Notes: a model not told the origin generated them from the sequence alone. A DNA stretch of 50,737 nucleotides from Actinomycetota bacterium (GCA_009921165.1 RFYI01000006.1:1-50737), one strand, 5' to 3'; numbered from the stretch's first letter, positions 11,375 to 21,195 are shown. Translations and numbers: made by a program.

Positions 11375-12759
11375 TTTGAAACCTTCACATCTCTTGAAAG
11401 CAAATCTACTTCTGTTTCTGCTCTAACCAGCAGATCAGCCTTACCCCTCGACACAGCCACTACAGCAGGACGGGCTAAATAGTTGTAATTGCTGGCAAGT
11501 GAAAAACAGTAAGCACCGGTAGTGGCAACCGCCAGTAAGTCGTTAGGAGAGATATCTTCTGGCAGATAAGAATCTCTGACCACGATATCTCCAGATTCAC
11601 AATGCTTACCAACAACACGAGCTAATGCAGCAGGCTCAGTTGACATTCTCGAGGCTAGGCATGCTGTGTAATCAGCTTCATAGAGAGCAGGTCTAGCGTT
11701 ATCGCTCATACCACCGTCGATGCTTACGTATTTTCTAACATCAGCATTCTCACCAACTAGAACATCTTTGGTTGTTCCGACGTTATACAAAGTAACTCCA
11801 GCAGGACCTACGATTGCTCTACCTGGTTCGAAGCACAGCACTGGAATATCAACACTAAGCTTCTTGCATTCTTCTGCAACAGTTTCAACTATTGCAAAGG
11901 CAATCTCTTCTATATCTTTCGGTCTATCTGCTGGGGTGTATGCAACTCCAAAGCCACCACCAAGGTTAAGTTCAGGAATCGGACCATCTTTTGATAGTTC
12001 TGCATGCAACGCAACAAGTCGCTTGGCTGCTTCAACAAACCCCTCCACCGCAAAAATCTGAGACCCAATGTGTGAATGTAAACCTAAGAATTGCAAATGT
12101 TTGTGTGAACGAATCTTTGCAACCACCTCAGGAACATCAGCAATAGCAATACCGAACTTCTGATCTTCACGAGCAGTTGCTAAATACTCATGAGTGTGTG
12201 CATGCACTCCAGTGTTTACTCGAAGACGCACAGGTTGAATGACATCCTGTGCTCCAGCGGACGAAGCAATTCTTTCAACTTCGATTTCGCTATCAATCAC
12301 GATGACACCAAGACCAGCTGTTACAGCTTTACCGATCTCACTGTGTGATTTGTTGTTGCCGTGTAAACCAACGCGCTTGGCATCAATTCCACCAGCTAGA
12401 GCAACTGCAAGTTCACCACCGCTTGAAGCATCTAGGTAAAGCCCCAGTTCATCAACCCAGCGAACAATTTCAGTGCAAAGGAATGCTTTCCCTGCGTAGT
12501 AAATCTTGGCGGCTGTTCCATATCTATCTGCAGCAGCATGGAAAGCAGCTTTGATTCTCATAGCTCTTGCAAAAAACTCGTCTTTATCTAAAACGTATAG
12601 CGGTGTTCCAAATTCGGCAGCAAGATCTCCTACCGCTACCCCACCAATTTCAATCTGACCTTCAGCATCACGCTTGAAGCTCGCAGGCCAGATGCCAGTG
12701 GCAACTGCGTTGACATCATTTGGCTCGGTTAGCCAACTAGGCGCAAGTAATGAATTCAT
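11371..12759 (-). CDS. lysA: Diaminopimelate decarboxylase
   Basis: PLP fold III: YAGKAFLCTEI, HSHIGSQIF, ELNLGGGFGVAY, FEPGRAIVG. Confidence 0.96.
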   Translation of the reverse strand: MNSLLAPSWLTEPNDVNAVATGIWPASFKRDAEGQIEIGGVAVGDLAAEFGTPLYVLDKDEFFARAMRIKAAFHAAADRYGTAAKIYYAGKAFLCTEIVRWVDELGLYLDASSGGELAVALAGGIDAKRVGLHGNNKSHSEIGKAVTAGLGVIVIDSEIEVERIASSAGAQDVIQPVRLRVNTGVHAHTHEYLATAREDQKFGIAIADVPEVVAKIRSHKHLQFLGLHSHIGSQIFAVEGFVEAAKRLVALHAELSKDGPIPELNLGGGFGVAYTPADRPKDIEEIAFAIVETVAEECKKLSVDIPVLCFEPGRAIVGPAGVTLYNVGTTKDVLVGENADVRKYVSIDGGMSDNARPALYEADYTACLASRMSTEPAALARVVGKHCESGDIVVRDSYLPEDISPNDLLAVATTGAYCFSLASNYNYLARPAVVAVSRGKADLLVRAETEVDLLSRDVKVSK

Positions 12760-12761
12760 GC

Positions 12762-14417
12762 TTACATCCGCTCCGGTGAAGAAACACCTAGAACTCTAAG
12801 ACCGTTGGCTAAAACAACACTGGCTGCATTGTTTAGCCAGAGCCTGGTGCGGTGGACGCTCTCAACTGGTTTGCCAGATAGCGGTGTGACACGACAGGCG
12901 TCATACCAGCGGTGATAAGCACCAGCAACTTCTTCTAGGTATCTAGCAACTAGGTGTGGTGATCTCTCCAAAGATGAATGCGCCATGATTGCAGGCAACT
13001 GAGCAAGCTTTGCAATCAAGTCCGATTCGCTTGGGTGAGTCAACAAGCTCGGGTCAAATTCACTGTCATCTACTGAAAGTGAAACTGCATTATTAGCAAC
13101 CTGCTTTGTTCTAGCGTGAGCGTATTGAACATAGAACACTGGGTTGTCATTGGTTTTCTTAGATAGCTGATCTAAATCTATGTCAACCATCGAGTTGATT
13201 GAAGATCTAGTTAGTGCATAACGTGCAGCATCAACACCAACTGCATCAACCAAATCTTCCATAGTGACTACAGTTCCTGCACGTTTAGACATGCGAACAG
13301 GTTCACCATCTTTGACTAGGTTGACTAGTTGACCAATTAAGATTTCCAGATTCACACCGGGTTGATCACCAAATGCAGCGCACATCGCCATCATTCGTTG
13401 GACATAACCGTGGTGATCCGCACCGAGCATATAGATTGCTCTATCAAAACCACGTTCACGCTTATCTAGATAGTAAGCAAGATCGCCCGCGATGTATGCT
13501 GCTTCGCCATCACTTTTGATAACAACACGATCTCTATCATCACCAAAAGTAGTTGACCGTAGCCAAACAGCGCCATCTAGGTCATAAATGTGACCTAGTG
13601 TTCTCAATCTTTCGATAGCCTTCTGAACTGCACCGGTCTCATATAAAGAGTTCTCATGGAAGAACACATCGAAGTGAACTCCGAAATCTTCCAACGATTT
13701 GCGAATCTCACCAAACATGAGTTCGACACCATGAGCTCTAAAAGTTTCAGTGGCTTCTGCTTCGGGTAAAGACGCAGCATCAGGATGATTCGCTAAGACA
13801 GAATTAGCGATTTGATTTATGTATTCACCTGCATAGCCATCCTCTGGAGCGGCTTCACCTTTAGCGGCTGATAGTAATGATCTTGCGAAACGATCTATCT
13901 GCGCGCCATGGTCGTTGAAGTAATACTCTCTAGTAACGCTGGCACCCTGAGCTTCAAAGATTCGAGCCAATGAGTCACCAACGGCAGCCCAACGTGTTCC
14001 ACCAATGTGAATAGGGCCTGTTGGGTTAGCTGAAACGAACTCTAGATTCATTTTGATTCCTGCAAGAGCTGAGCCTGTTCCATATTTTTCACCAGCGAGA
14101 ACAATCTGTTTTGCTAGCTCCCCAGCGGCTGCAGCACTCAGGGTGATGTTGATAAACCCAGGGCCTGCAACATCTACTTTCTCAATGCCAGAGACTTTCG
14201 CTAGTTCGCTAACTAAAAGGTTCGCCAGATCTCTTGGAACCAAACCAAACTTAGGTGCAAACTGCATGGCAACATTTGTTGCCCAATCCCCGTGATCACG
14301 ATTCTTAGGTCTTTCAACAACCACTTCTTTAGGAAGGTCAAATGCTGGTAATGTACCCTCCGACTGCAAAGCAGCAAGAATGTGCAGAATCTGACTGGAT
14401 AAGTCTGCAGGGGTCAT
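12762..14417 (-). CDS. argS: Arginyl-tRNA synthetase
   Basis: HIGG signature in [19 protein letters not shown]-terminal anticodon-binding helices. Confidence 0.97.
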   Translation of the reverse strand: MTPADLSSQILHILAALQSEGTLPAFDLPKEVVVERPKNRDHGDWATNVAMQFAPKFGLVPRDLANLLVSELAKVSGIEKVDVAGPGFINITLSAAAAGELAKQIVLAGEKYGTGSALAGIKMNLEFVSANPTGPIHIGGTRWAAVGDSLARIFEAQGASVTREYYFNDHGAQIDRFARSLLSAAKGEAAPEDGYAGEYINQIANSVLANHPDAASLPEAEATETFRAHGVELMFGEIRKSLEDFGVHFDVFFHENSLYETGAVQKAIERLRTLGHIYDLDGAVWLRSTTFGDDRDRVVIKSDGEAAYIAGDLAYYLDKRERGFDRAIYMLGADHHGYVQRMMAMCAAFGDQPGVNLEILIGQLVNLVKDGEPVRMSKRAGTVVTMEDLVDAVGVDAARYALTRSSINSMVDIDLDQLSKKTNDNPVFYVQYAHARTKQVANNAVSLSVDDSEFDPSLLTHPSESDLIAKLAQLPAIMAHSSLERSPHLVARYLEEVAGAYHRWYDACRVTPLSGKPVESVHRTRLWLNNAASVVLANGLRVLGVSSPERM

Positions 14418-14519
14418 GAGATTGCCTTTAATTTGGTGGGGGTCAGCCGTGCTGCACTGCGTAAGGCTACTGCCTCCAAGTTTACCTAAGGCAAGGCAGA
14501 TTCCTAAAAGAAGCTTTGC

Positions 14520-15542
14520 TTAGGCCTGCGCTGGGCCTGTTGTCTCCCTGACAACCAACTCACCAGCCCAAAGCTGTGGGGGTAGGTTTTCAACTCCAGT
14601 ACCTTCTAGATGCGCTATTAAGCGCCTTGCTGCTGAATCGCCCATTTCATAAGCAGGCGGACTTATAGTTGTCAACCTTGGTGAGGTAGCAGATACGAAG
14701 CTCTCAGGAGTAGCCATGGAAAGCAGCGAAAGACGACCTGGTACGGAAATGCCTCTCGAGTTCGTTTCCTGTAATAGCCCAACCATGGCACCTGGGTTCA
14801 AACTGATGACAGCAGTAATTTTAGGAATTTCATCGAGTATTGGTGCCAACAACTTTGCTCCATCATCTGGATCTGTGGTTGATTCAAAGTTCTTGACATT
14901 TACACCGTAAAGTTTGCCTGCAGCTTTCATGGCTTGTTTTGTTCTAGTAAGTGCAGCTACTACAACTGGCTTTCCTCTAGTTTTTTCAGTCAGAAAGGCA
15001 ACTTCCTTGTGACCAAGTCCTGCGATGTAGTTCAATGCCGTGTGAGCTGCTGTATCAAAGTCTCGGTCTGCAAAAACCTCATCACCAAACTCTGTCGCTG
15101 TTCTTCCAATAAGGCCGACTGCGATTCCGACATCCTTTAGCTGCTCTACTCTCTCGTCATGGAGTGCAACTTCCATGAGAATTACGCCATCTAGTAGTCC
15201 GGATTTAGCGGTTGCAATCACTTCCTGAACGCTGCGATCCAAGGTAGGCCACATTACTAGGTGGTAACCGAGATCCTGAGCGGCTTGAGCGGCACCTAAG
15301 CCATATTCGAGATCGACGTGGGCAACACCTCTTGCGGCAGTTGGAAAAAGCAAGGCGATTACCCTGGATTTTCCGCCAGCTAAAGCTTGAGCCATTCTGT
15401 TTGGTCTATACCCAAGTTTGTCCATGGCTTTCTGAACGCGCTTTTGAACCGGAATTGAGATTTTTCTGTTACCTGTAATTACATAAGAAACGGTAGCTTC
15501 AGAGACGCCAGCAAGTTTAGCTACTTCTGCACGTGTTGCCAT
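14520..15542 (-). CDS. LacI-family transcriptional regulator
   Basis: HTH MATRAEVAKLAGVSEATVSYVITGNRKIS and periplasmic-binding-like domain; start set to ATG 15542 (ORF track uses 15554). Confidence 0.93.
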   Translation of the reverse strand: MATRAEVAKLAGVSEATVSYVITGNRKISIPVQKRVQKAMDKLGYRPNRMAQALAGGKSRVIALLFPTAARGVAHVDLEYGLGAAQAAQDLGYHLVMWPTLDRSVQEVIATAKSGLLDGVILMEVALHDERVEQLKDVGIAVGLIGRTATEFGDEVFADRDFDTAAHTALNYIAGLGHKEVAFLTEKTRGKPVVVAALTRTKQAMKAAGKLYGVNVKNFESTTDPDDGAKLLAPILDEIPKITAVISLNPGAMVGLLQETNSRGISVPGRLSLLSMATPESFVSATSPRLTTISPPAYEMGDSAARRLIAHLEGTGVENLPPQLWAGELVVRETTGPAQA

Positions 15543-15623
15543 TTTCACTTCCACTTCGGTTGTTATCTAAATGTAATCTGACAAACATAGTTTTTCTTGA
15601 AACAAGGTTTATTCTATTTTGTA

Positions 15624-15639
15624 GTTTACGCGTGTCAAC
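15624..15639. promoter_or_regulatory. Candidate LacI-family operator GTTtACgCGtGTcAAC
   Basis: 16-bp imperfect palindrome with central CG (6 of 8 pairs symmetric) between divergent lacI-type regulator and SBP gene. Confidence 0.55.
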
Positions 15640-15676
15640 AAAAAACGCAATGACTAACACTCAATTGCAGACGACA

Positions 15677-15686
15677 GTTTGCAAAC
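15677..15686. promoter_or_regulatory. Second palindrome GTTTGCAAAC
   Basis: Perfect 10-bp palindrome, centre about 50 bp from the first operator candidate. Confidence 0.4.
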
Positions 15687-15727
15687 AAAAAAATCACATA
15701 ATTGTGAAACTTAGAAAGGTTATTAGG

Positions 15728-17032
15728 TTGAAGTTAAAGAAAATTTCAGCTGTTGCTGGTTCTATCGCCGCATTAACTCTTGGACTAGGCGTTATGGCTC
15801 CGGCTCACGCTAGCGGAGCCCAAGAGATCACCGTCTGGGCCATGTGTTCAGAAACCGGTGAAATTGCAGCGGCTCGTGAGCAAGTTGCAGCATTCAATGG
15901 TTACTACGAAGGCGATTATCATGCCACCCTTACCTGCAAGGCCGACATGGGCACTGCAGTTAAGTCAACTTCAGTTGACCAACTTCCAAGCGTCTTTGAG
16001 TTCGATGGTGAAAACCTCGCGGCTTATGTTTACGCAGGAAAGCTAAAGCAGCTAGACGGTCTCGTTCCTGCATCTGTTTTCAGCAATGAACTAGTTTCAA
16101 TCCAGGCTGAAGGCACCTACAAGGATGGCCACAAGTACTCTGTTTCACAGTACGACTCAGGTTTGGGTCTATACGGAAGCAAGAAGAAGCTTGCTGCTGC
16201 AGGCATCAAGGATGTTCCAACAACTTGGAGCAAGGCTTGGACGGCTTCTCGTTTCACTCAGGTTCTTTCAGCTCTAGCCGCTAAGGCGCCAGGTAAGAAG
16301 GCTCTAGACATCAAGGAAAACTACGGAATGGGCCCAGGCTGGCCTGGTTACGCTTTCACTCCAATTGTGAACTCAGCTGGCTACCAGATTGTCACCAACG
16401 GTAAGGCAGTCGGTTCTCTTGACAACGCAAAAGTTGTATCTGCATTCAAGACTTTCGCATCTTGGAAGAAGTACGTTGACCCAAGCGCTGACGACAAGGC
16501 ATTTGAAAATGGCCGCGTCGGCTTGGCATGGGTTGGTCACTGGCAGTACCCAGCTTTCAGCAAAGCTCTTGGTAAGGACCTAGTTGTTCTTCCTTTACCT
16601 AACTTCGGTGCTGGAACTAAGTCAGGTCAGGGATCACACAGCTGGGGTATCGGCAAGAACTCCGCTGGTACAGAGCTTGCTGCTGCAAACGTATTCTTGC
16701 AATACATCATGCAGGACAAGTGGATCTTGAACGTGACAGACCAGAACGGTGCTGTCCCGGCAACCAAGACAGCTCTAAACAAGAGTGTTAACTACCGCAA
16801 GGGTGGGGCTCTTCAGCTTTACGCTGACCAGTTAGCCGCTTCTTGTGGCACTGCTACGCCGACTGCCAAGTGTGTAACTGTCCCTCGCACAATCAGTGCT
16901 GCATGGCCAGTTATCAATACTGCTTTCGGTACAGCCATGCAAACAATCTGGAATGGTGGTGACGCCAAGACTGCTCTACACACTGCAGCCGTGACCATCG
17001 ACCAGGACAACACTGACCACAGCGGTTACTAA
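15728..17032 (+). CDS. Sugar ABC transporter extracellular substrate-binding protein
   Basis: TTG start preceded by AGAAAGG (8 nt); signal peptide MKLKKISAVAGSIAALTLGLGVMAPAHA; SBP family 1-like body. First 65 aa of ORF-track version are antisense to the regulator/5' UTR. Confidence 0.9.
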   Translation: MKLKKISAVAGSIAALTLGLGVMAPAHASGAQEITVWAMCSETGEIAAAREQVAAFNGYYEGDYHATLTCKADMGTAVKSTSVDQLPSVFEFDGENLAAYVYAGKLKQLDGLVPASVFSNELVSIQAEGTYKDGHKYSVSQYDSGLGLYGSKKKLAAAGIKDVPTTWSKAWTASRFTQVLSALAAKAPGKKALDIKENYGMGPGWPGYAFTPIVNSAGYQIVTNGKAVGSLDNAKVVSAFKTFASWKKYVDPSADDKAFENGRVGLAWVGHWQYPAFSKALGKDLVVLPLPNFGAGTKSGQGSHSWGIGKNSAGTELAAANVFLQYIMQDKWILNVTDQNGAVPATKTALNKSVNYRKGGALQLYADQLAASCGTATPTAKCVTVPRTISAAWPVINTAFGTAMQTIWNGGDAKTALHTAAVTIDQDNTDHSGY

Positions 17033-17046
17033 ACCAATCGATAAGG

Positions 17047-17077
17047 TAGCGGGGTCGGGCAAGGCCCGACCCCGCTA
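17047..17077 (+). terminator. Intra-operon hairpin (stabiliser or partial terminator)
   Basis: TAGCGGGGTCGGGC-AAG-GCCCGACCCCGCTA, perfect 14-bp stem with 3-nt loop, followed by TTATCTTTT. Confidence 0.85.
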
Positions 17078-17113
17078 TTATCTTTTCAAGAAACCTCAAC
17101 GGGAAAGTAGATC

Positions 17114-18034
17114 ATGGCTAAAGCCAAGAAGAGCAAATTTGGTCAAGATAATTTAGTCGGAGTCTTAATGTCCTTACCTGGCCTAATTCTGCTAACACTT
17201 TTTGTGATTGTTCCATTTATTACCGCAATCTACTTATCTTTTTTCAATGTTGATTTCAACATGGTTCAAGGTCCACAATTCTGGGGGCTGGAACAATACC
17301 GACGCATCCTGGTGGATCCGATTACCAGCCCTATCTTTTACAAAGCGCTAATGAACAACATGACATTTGCTCTAATAGTTGTTCCAGCTCAAACTGGCCT
17401 CGCTGTTTTATTAGCTGTCATGCTCAATGCAAAGTTAAAAGGCATCGCATTCTTTAGAACTTTCTTTTTTATGCCTGTAGTTTTTCCAATGTCGCTAGTG
17501 GCAATCATCTGGGCTCTCATGTTTAGCCGAGATTCAATGGGAATGCTCAATGGCTTATTGAATTTGTTTTCCTTTGGATACATACAACCGATTGACTGGC
17601 TCGGCGACCCGAACATAGCTTTGCTTTCAATCGCGTTGCTGTCTATCTGGGCTGGAGTTGGCTTCCAGATGGTCATCGTCTTAGCTGGGCTTCAGGAAAT
17701 TCCTGCCGAACTATATGAAGCAGCAAGCCTTGACAGAGCTAATTTTTGGCAGCGATTCTGGAACGTCACAGTACCTGGCCTGCGTAACACTCTTATTTTC
17801 GTGATCATCATCACCACAATCTTCTCACTCAGACTTTTTGACCAAGTTTTTATCCTTACTAAAGGTGGTCCTATCGATGCAACGCAGACAGTCATGTATC
17901 AGGCCGTGACATCAGCTTTCATTGAAGGCAATGTGGGTAGAGCCTCGGCAATCACTGTTATTTTCGTGCTAATTATTATTGCCATCACCTTGCTTCAAAG
18001 GCTCGTGCTTAGACAGAATCGAGAAGTCAAATGA
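17114..18034 (+). CDS. Sugar ABC transporter permease (MalF/UgpA type)
   Basis: Six-TM permease with EAA loop ELYEAASLDRANFWQRFWNVTVPGLR. Confidence 0.93.
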   Translation: MAKAKKSKFGQDNLVGVLMSLPGLILLTLFVIVPFITAIYLSFFNVDFNMVQGPQFWGLEQYRRILVDPITSPIFYKALMNNMTFALIVVPAQTGLAVLLAVMLNAKLKGIAFFRTFFFMPVVFPMSLVAIIWALMFSRDSMGMLNGLLNLFSFGYIQPIDWLGDPNIALLSIALLSIWAGVGFQMVIVLAGLQEIPAELYEAASLDRANFWQRFWNVTVPGLRNTLIFVIIITTIFSLRLFDQVFILTKGGPIDATQTVMYQAVTSAFIEGNVGRASAITVIFVLIIIAITLLQRLVLRQNREVK

Positions 18035-18927
18035 GTAGTGCAACTGAACAAGCGAAGAAAGAGGTTATGCGTCGAATTAGACGCAGCCGATCCCCGAAGA
18101 AAGTTATCAAGACTTTCTTCCACTACATGTTTCTAACTGTTGTCACTGCAATCTTCTTTGCGCCAATTGCCTACATGCTAATTGGATCTCTAAAACCTAC
18201 AGCGGAAGTTCTAGACGGCATCAATGGTTTCGTGCCCAAGAACTTATCTTTCAACAATTACTTGCAAGTATTTGCAACTTTCAATGATGAATCGATGGGT
18301 TTCCTTTGGCGCTTTTACACAAACTCGATTTTGGTGAGTTTTGTAATCGTTTTTGGCGGACTAATAGTCAACTCAATGATTGCCTATGCTTTAGCAAGAT
18401 TGCGTTGGAGGGGCAGAGATGCTGTTCAAGTCCTAGTAATTTTGCTAGTGATTTTGCCGTTTGAAGCTATCGCAATTCCACTCTTCTTTTTGCTTAGAGA
18501 TTTCCGAAATACATACTTTGTGCAATTCTTGCCTTTCATAGCTAGCGCTTTTTCAATCTATTTGTTTTACACGTTCTTCATCGGTCTGCCACTAGAAATT
18601 CAAGAGTCAGCTCGCATTGATGGGGCAGGTCCTTGGAGAATCTATCGGGCAATAATTATTCCTATGTCCAAACCGGTGTTTGCATCCGTAACTATTTTGT
18701 CTTTCCTGGGTGCCTGGTCTTCATTCTTATTCCCTTTGATGATGGTGGACAATCCGCTGTACGTTCCGCTGCCCTTGGAGATTCAGGTTTATTTCACTCA
18801 ACCACCAACTGATTGGGGACCGATCTTTGCCTTTGGTGTGATTTTGGTCTTGCCAGTTATGGCTGTATTCTTGCTATTTCAAAGATGGTTCATCCAAAGT
18901 GTGGCAGCTTCTGCCATCAAAGGCTAA
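18031..18927 (+). CDS. Sugar ABC transporter permease (MalG/UgpE type)
   Basis: EAA loop EIQESARIDGAGPWRIYRAIIIPMSKP; ATGA overlap with preceding permease. Confidence 0.93.
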   Translation: MSSATEQAKKEVMRRIRRSRSPKKVIKTFFHYMFLTVVTAIFFAPIAYMLIGSLKPTAEVLDGINGFVPKNLSFNNYLQVFATFNDESMGFLWRFYTNSILVSFVIVFGGLIVNSMIAYALARLRWRGRDAVQVLVILLVILPFEAIAIPLFFLLRDFRNTYFVQFLPFIASAFSIYLFYTFFIGLPLEIQESARIDGAGPWRIYRAIIIPMSKPVFASVTILSFLGAWSSFLFPLMMVDNPLYVPLPLEIQVYFTQPPTDWGPIFAFGVILVLPVMAVFLLFQRWFIQSVAASAIKG

Positions 18928-19880
18928 ATAGCGACAAGACCAAGATTTGGATCTGCGGTTACAGGAATAGGATCGCTCAGTTCTCCAACGAACTTACCGT
19001 CGACCTTGTTCCAAAATCCAATTAGGTTCCAAACTCCATTTGAATCTTGGATTAGACGTGATGCATAGAAATCTGGTTGGTTGAACCAAACAGCTCTTTT
19101 GAAATCAACATCCTTCAGGTTCGCATCAACGACCAAGGAATAAACTCCGCCGGGTTCATCAACTTTTCTATCACCATCAAGCCACTGCGGCCCACAGCAG
19201 AACAGAATAATAGGCACACCATCAACAACCTCGAATTGGAGGACTTCCATCTCTCCAAAGCCTTGGTTGACTTCATTCAACGGTTTTTGCAGTTCCCAGC
19301 TCTCTAGGTCTTGACTTATCGCGTGACCCGCAACCCCACTTTGTCCATACTCACCGCCCCTGCCCCTCGCTGTGACCAGCATGTGCCAGTTGTTTGGGTC
19401 ATGAGGGAGTTTGAATACCCAAGGGTCTCTAAAGGCCTCATCAGTCCAAATGGAGTCCTCAAGAACGGAATAAAAGCCTTCTGAGGCCTCTAAAACTGCA
19501 TGATTTGATGCCTTTGTCCAAGTCAATAAATCGTGGGACGTGGCGTGCCCTATAGATTGAACCGCGCCATTATCTTCCCTGCTGGTGCCGGTATAGAACA
19601 TGTGCCAAAGACAACTAGCTTTGACCACTGAACCTGTCCAAGTAGTCCATGAATCGAAAACTCTGGAATCTTTACCGGGTTCAGAGGGAGTTAGCGCATC
19701 TGGCAGAACTGTCCAATTGATTAGATCTTTTGACACTGCGTGTCCGACGGAAACATTCCTATGTCTTCGCTCGGGATCCAAAAGCCCCCTACTGGCTTGC
19801 AAATAAAATACGTGAAAATCCGCACCATCTCTTACAAACCATGAGTCCCAGACCCATTGCCCAGGTAACTTCAGCGCCAT
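18924..19880 (-). CDS. Cytoplasmic glycoside hydrolase, five-bladed beta-propeller superfamily (GH32/43/68-like)
   Basis: WDSWFVRDG, WTTWTGSVVK, AFRDPWVFK and GEMEVLQFE; no signal peptide; convergent with sugar ABC genes. Confidence 0.75.
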   Translation of the reverse strand: MALKLPGQWVWDSWFVRDGADFHVFYLQASRGLLDPERRHRNVSVGHAVSKDLINWTVLPDALTPSEPGKDSRVFDSWTTWTGSVVKASCLWHMFYTGTSREDNGAVQSIGHATSHDLLTWTKASNHAVLEASEGFYSVLEDSIWTDEAFRDPWVFKLPHDPNNWHMLVTARGRGGEYGQSGVAGHAISQDLESWELQKPLNEVNQGFGEMEVLQFEVVDGVPIILFCCGPQWLDGDRKVDEPGGVYSLVVDANLKDVDFKRAVWFNQPDFYASRLIQDSNGVWNLIGFWNKVDGKFVGELSDPIPVTADPNLGLVAI

Positions 19881-19938
19881 ATAAACACCAGCTTTCTCCT
19901 ACTAATTTTAGGCGCTGGTAGTCTGGGAATATCTTTGA

Positions 19939-20010
19939 GCCCCCATAGCTCAGGGGATAGAGCACCGCCCTCCGGAGGCGGGTGCGCAGGTTCGATTCCT
20001 GCTGGGGGCG
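19939..20010 (+). tRNA. tRNA-Arg(CCG)
   Basis: GCCCCCA...CCGCC-CTCCGGA-GGCGG...GCAGG-TTCGATT-CCTGC-TGGGGGC-G; full cloverleaf; CCA not encoded. Confidence 0.95.
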
Positions 20011-20011
20011 C

Positions 20012-20632
20012 GTGAATCTAAACGACATACTGCACCCTGAAACCATCCTTGCCAACCTAGGCCCGCTAGCCCTGATAGTTGCCTGCCTAATAGTCATCGC
20101 CGAGACTGGCTTACTGCTGGGCTTTTTCTTACCTGGCGACTCACTGCTTTTCACAGTTGGTTTGATGATTGGTGGTGGAGTGATCCAATCCCCTATCTGG
20201 TTAGCCTGCCTTGCTATCGCAGTCTCAGCGGTAATCGGAGACCAAATCGGATACTTCATTGGTAAAAGTGCTGGTCCTGCAATCTTCAAACGTCCTGATT
20301 CAAAACTATTTAGTTCTAAGAATGCTGAACGTGCAGAGGCTTTCTTTGTGAAGTATGGAAACAAGGCAGTAATCTTTGCTCACTTTGTCCCAATCATGCG
20401 AACTTTTGTTCCTGTTGCAGCTGGCGTGGGAAAGATGAAATACAGCTATTACACCCGAAATAACATCATCGGCGCATTGACCTGGGGTCTAAGTGTTCCA
20501 CTTATCGGTTACTTCTTAGGAAACATCGCTTTTATTCGAGACCATGTAATCGTAGTAACACTTGTGATGATTGGCTTATCTTTTATCCCAGTGATTTTAG
20601 AACTCATAAAAGCCAGATCTAAAAAGCACTAG
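20012..20632 (+). CDS. DedA-family membrane protein
   Basis: GTG start at 20012 gives VNLNDILHPETILANLGPLALIVACLIVIAETGLLLGFFLPGDSLLF...; upstream part of ORF-track version lies in tRNA. Confidence 0.9.
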   Translation: MNLNDILHPETILANLGPLALIVACLIVIAETGLLLGFFLPGDSLLFTVGLMIGGGVIQSPIWLACLAIAVSAVIGDQIGYFIGKSAGPAIFKRPDSKLFSSKNAERAEAFFVKYGNKAVIFAHFVPIMRTFVPVAAGVGKMKYSYYTRNNIIGALTWGLSVPLIGYFLGNIAFIRDHVIVVTLVMIGLSFIPVILELIKARSKKH

Positions 20633-21195
20633 CTACGAAAGTAGTCAATTAGTGCCGACACAGCTTGAGCTCTGTGACTGAGGGCATTCTTCACTTCTGG
20701 TTCTAGTTCCGCAGCCGTAACAGCAAAACCTTCAGGAATAAAGACCGGATCGTAACCGTGGCCATTGGTGCCACGTTCCTCAGTTGCAATTGAACCCGGC
20801 CAGATTCCGGTAAAACTAGTTTGAATATCATCGGTAACTAACGCGATGGTGCAAATAAATGCTGCTGCTCTGTGCTCAGGTGCAATGTCCTTCAACTGTG
20901 CTAAAAGTAACTGACGGTTAGCAACATTGTCTTTGGAGCCTGACCAGATAGCGGTGAATATGCCAGGCGATCCACCCAGGATTTCAACGGCAACACCAGA
21001 GTCATCTGCGATAGCTGGAAGGCCCGTGTGCTGGTGTGCAGCTTTTGCTTTGATAAAAGCGTTTTCCAGAAAACTGGTTCCATCTTCAACCGGTTCTGGA
21101 CCGTGGTAACCAACCAGTTCTAAACCAACTGGTTCAAGGATTGCTCGAAGCTCGGCTACTTTACCCTGATTATGTGTGGCTAAAACAAGCTTCAT
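20629..21195 (-). CDS. rdgB: XTP/dITP diphosphatase (HAM1 family)
   Basis: LATHNQGKVAELR, ADDSGVAVEILGGSPGIFTA, HGYDPVFIPEG. Confidence 0.95.
   Translation of the reverse strand: MKLVLATHNQGKVAELRAILEPVGLELVGYHGPEPVEDGTSFLENAFIKAKAAHQHTGLPAIADDSGVAVEILGGSPGIFTAIWSGSKDNVANRQLLLAQLKDIAPEHRAAAFICTIALVTDDIQTSFTGIWPGSIATEERGTNGHGYDPVFIPEGFAVTAAELEPEVKNALSHRAQAVSALIDYFRS

Noticed and set aside
15533-15727. N-terminal 65 aa of SBP ORF in the track
   Set aside because: Overlaps the regulator start and operator region; signal peptide and SD place the start at 15728
14418-19938. Sugar locus as an integrated island at tRNA-Arg
   Set aside because: No integrase, no duplicated tRNA 3' end, and the locus lies on the 5' side of the tRNA
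19789-20364. 191-aa minus-strand ORF
   Set aside because: Runs antisense through tRNA-Arg and dedA; no recognisable domain
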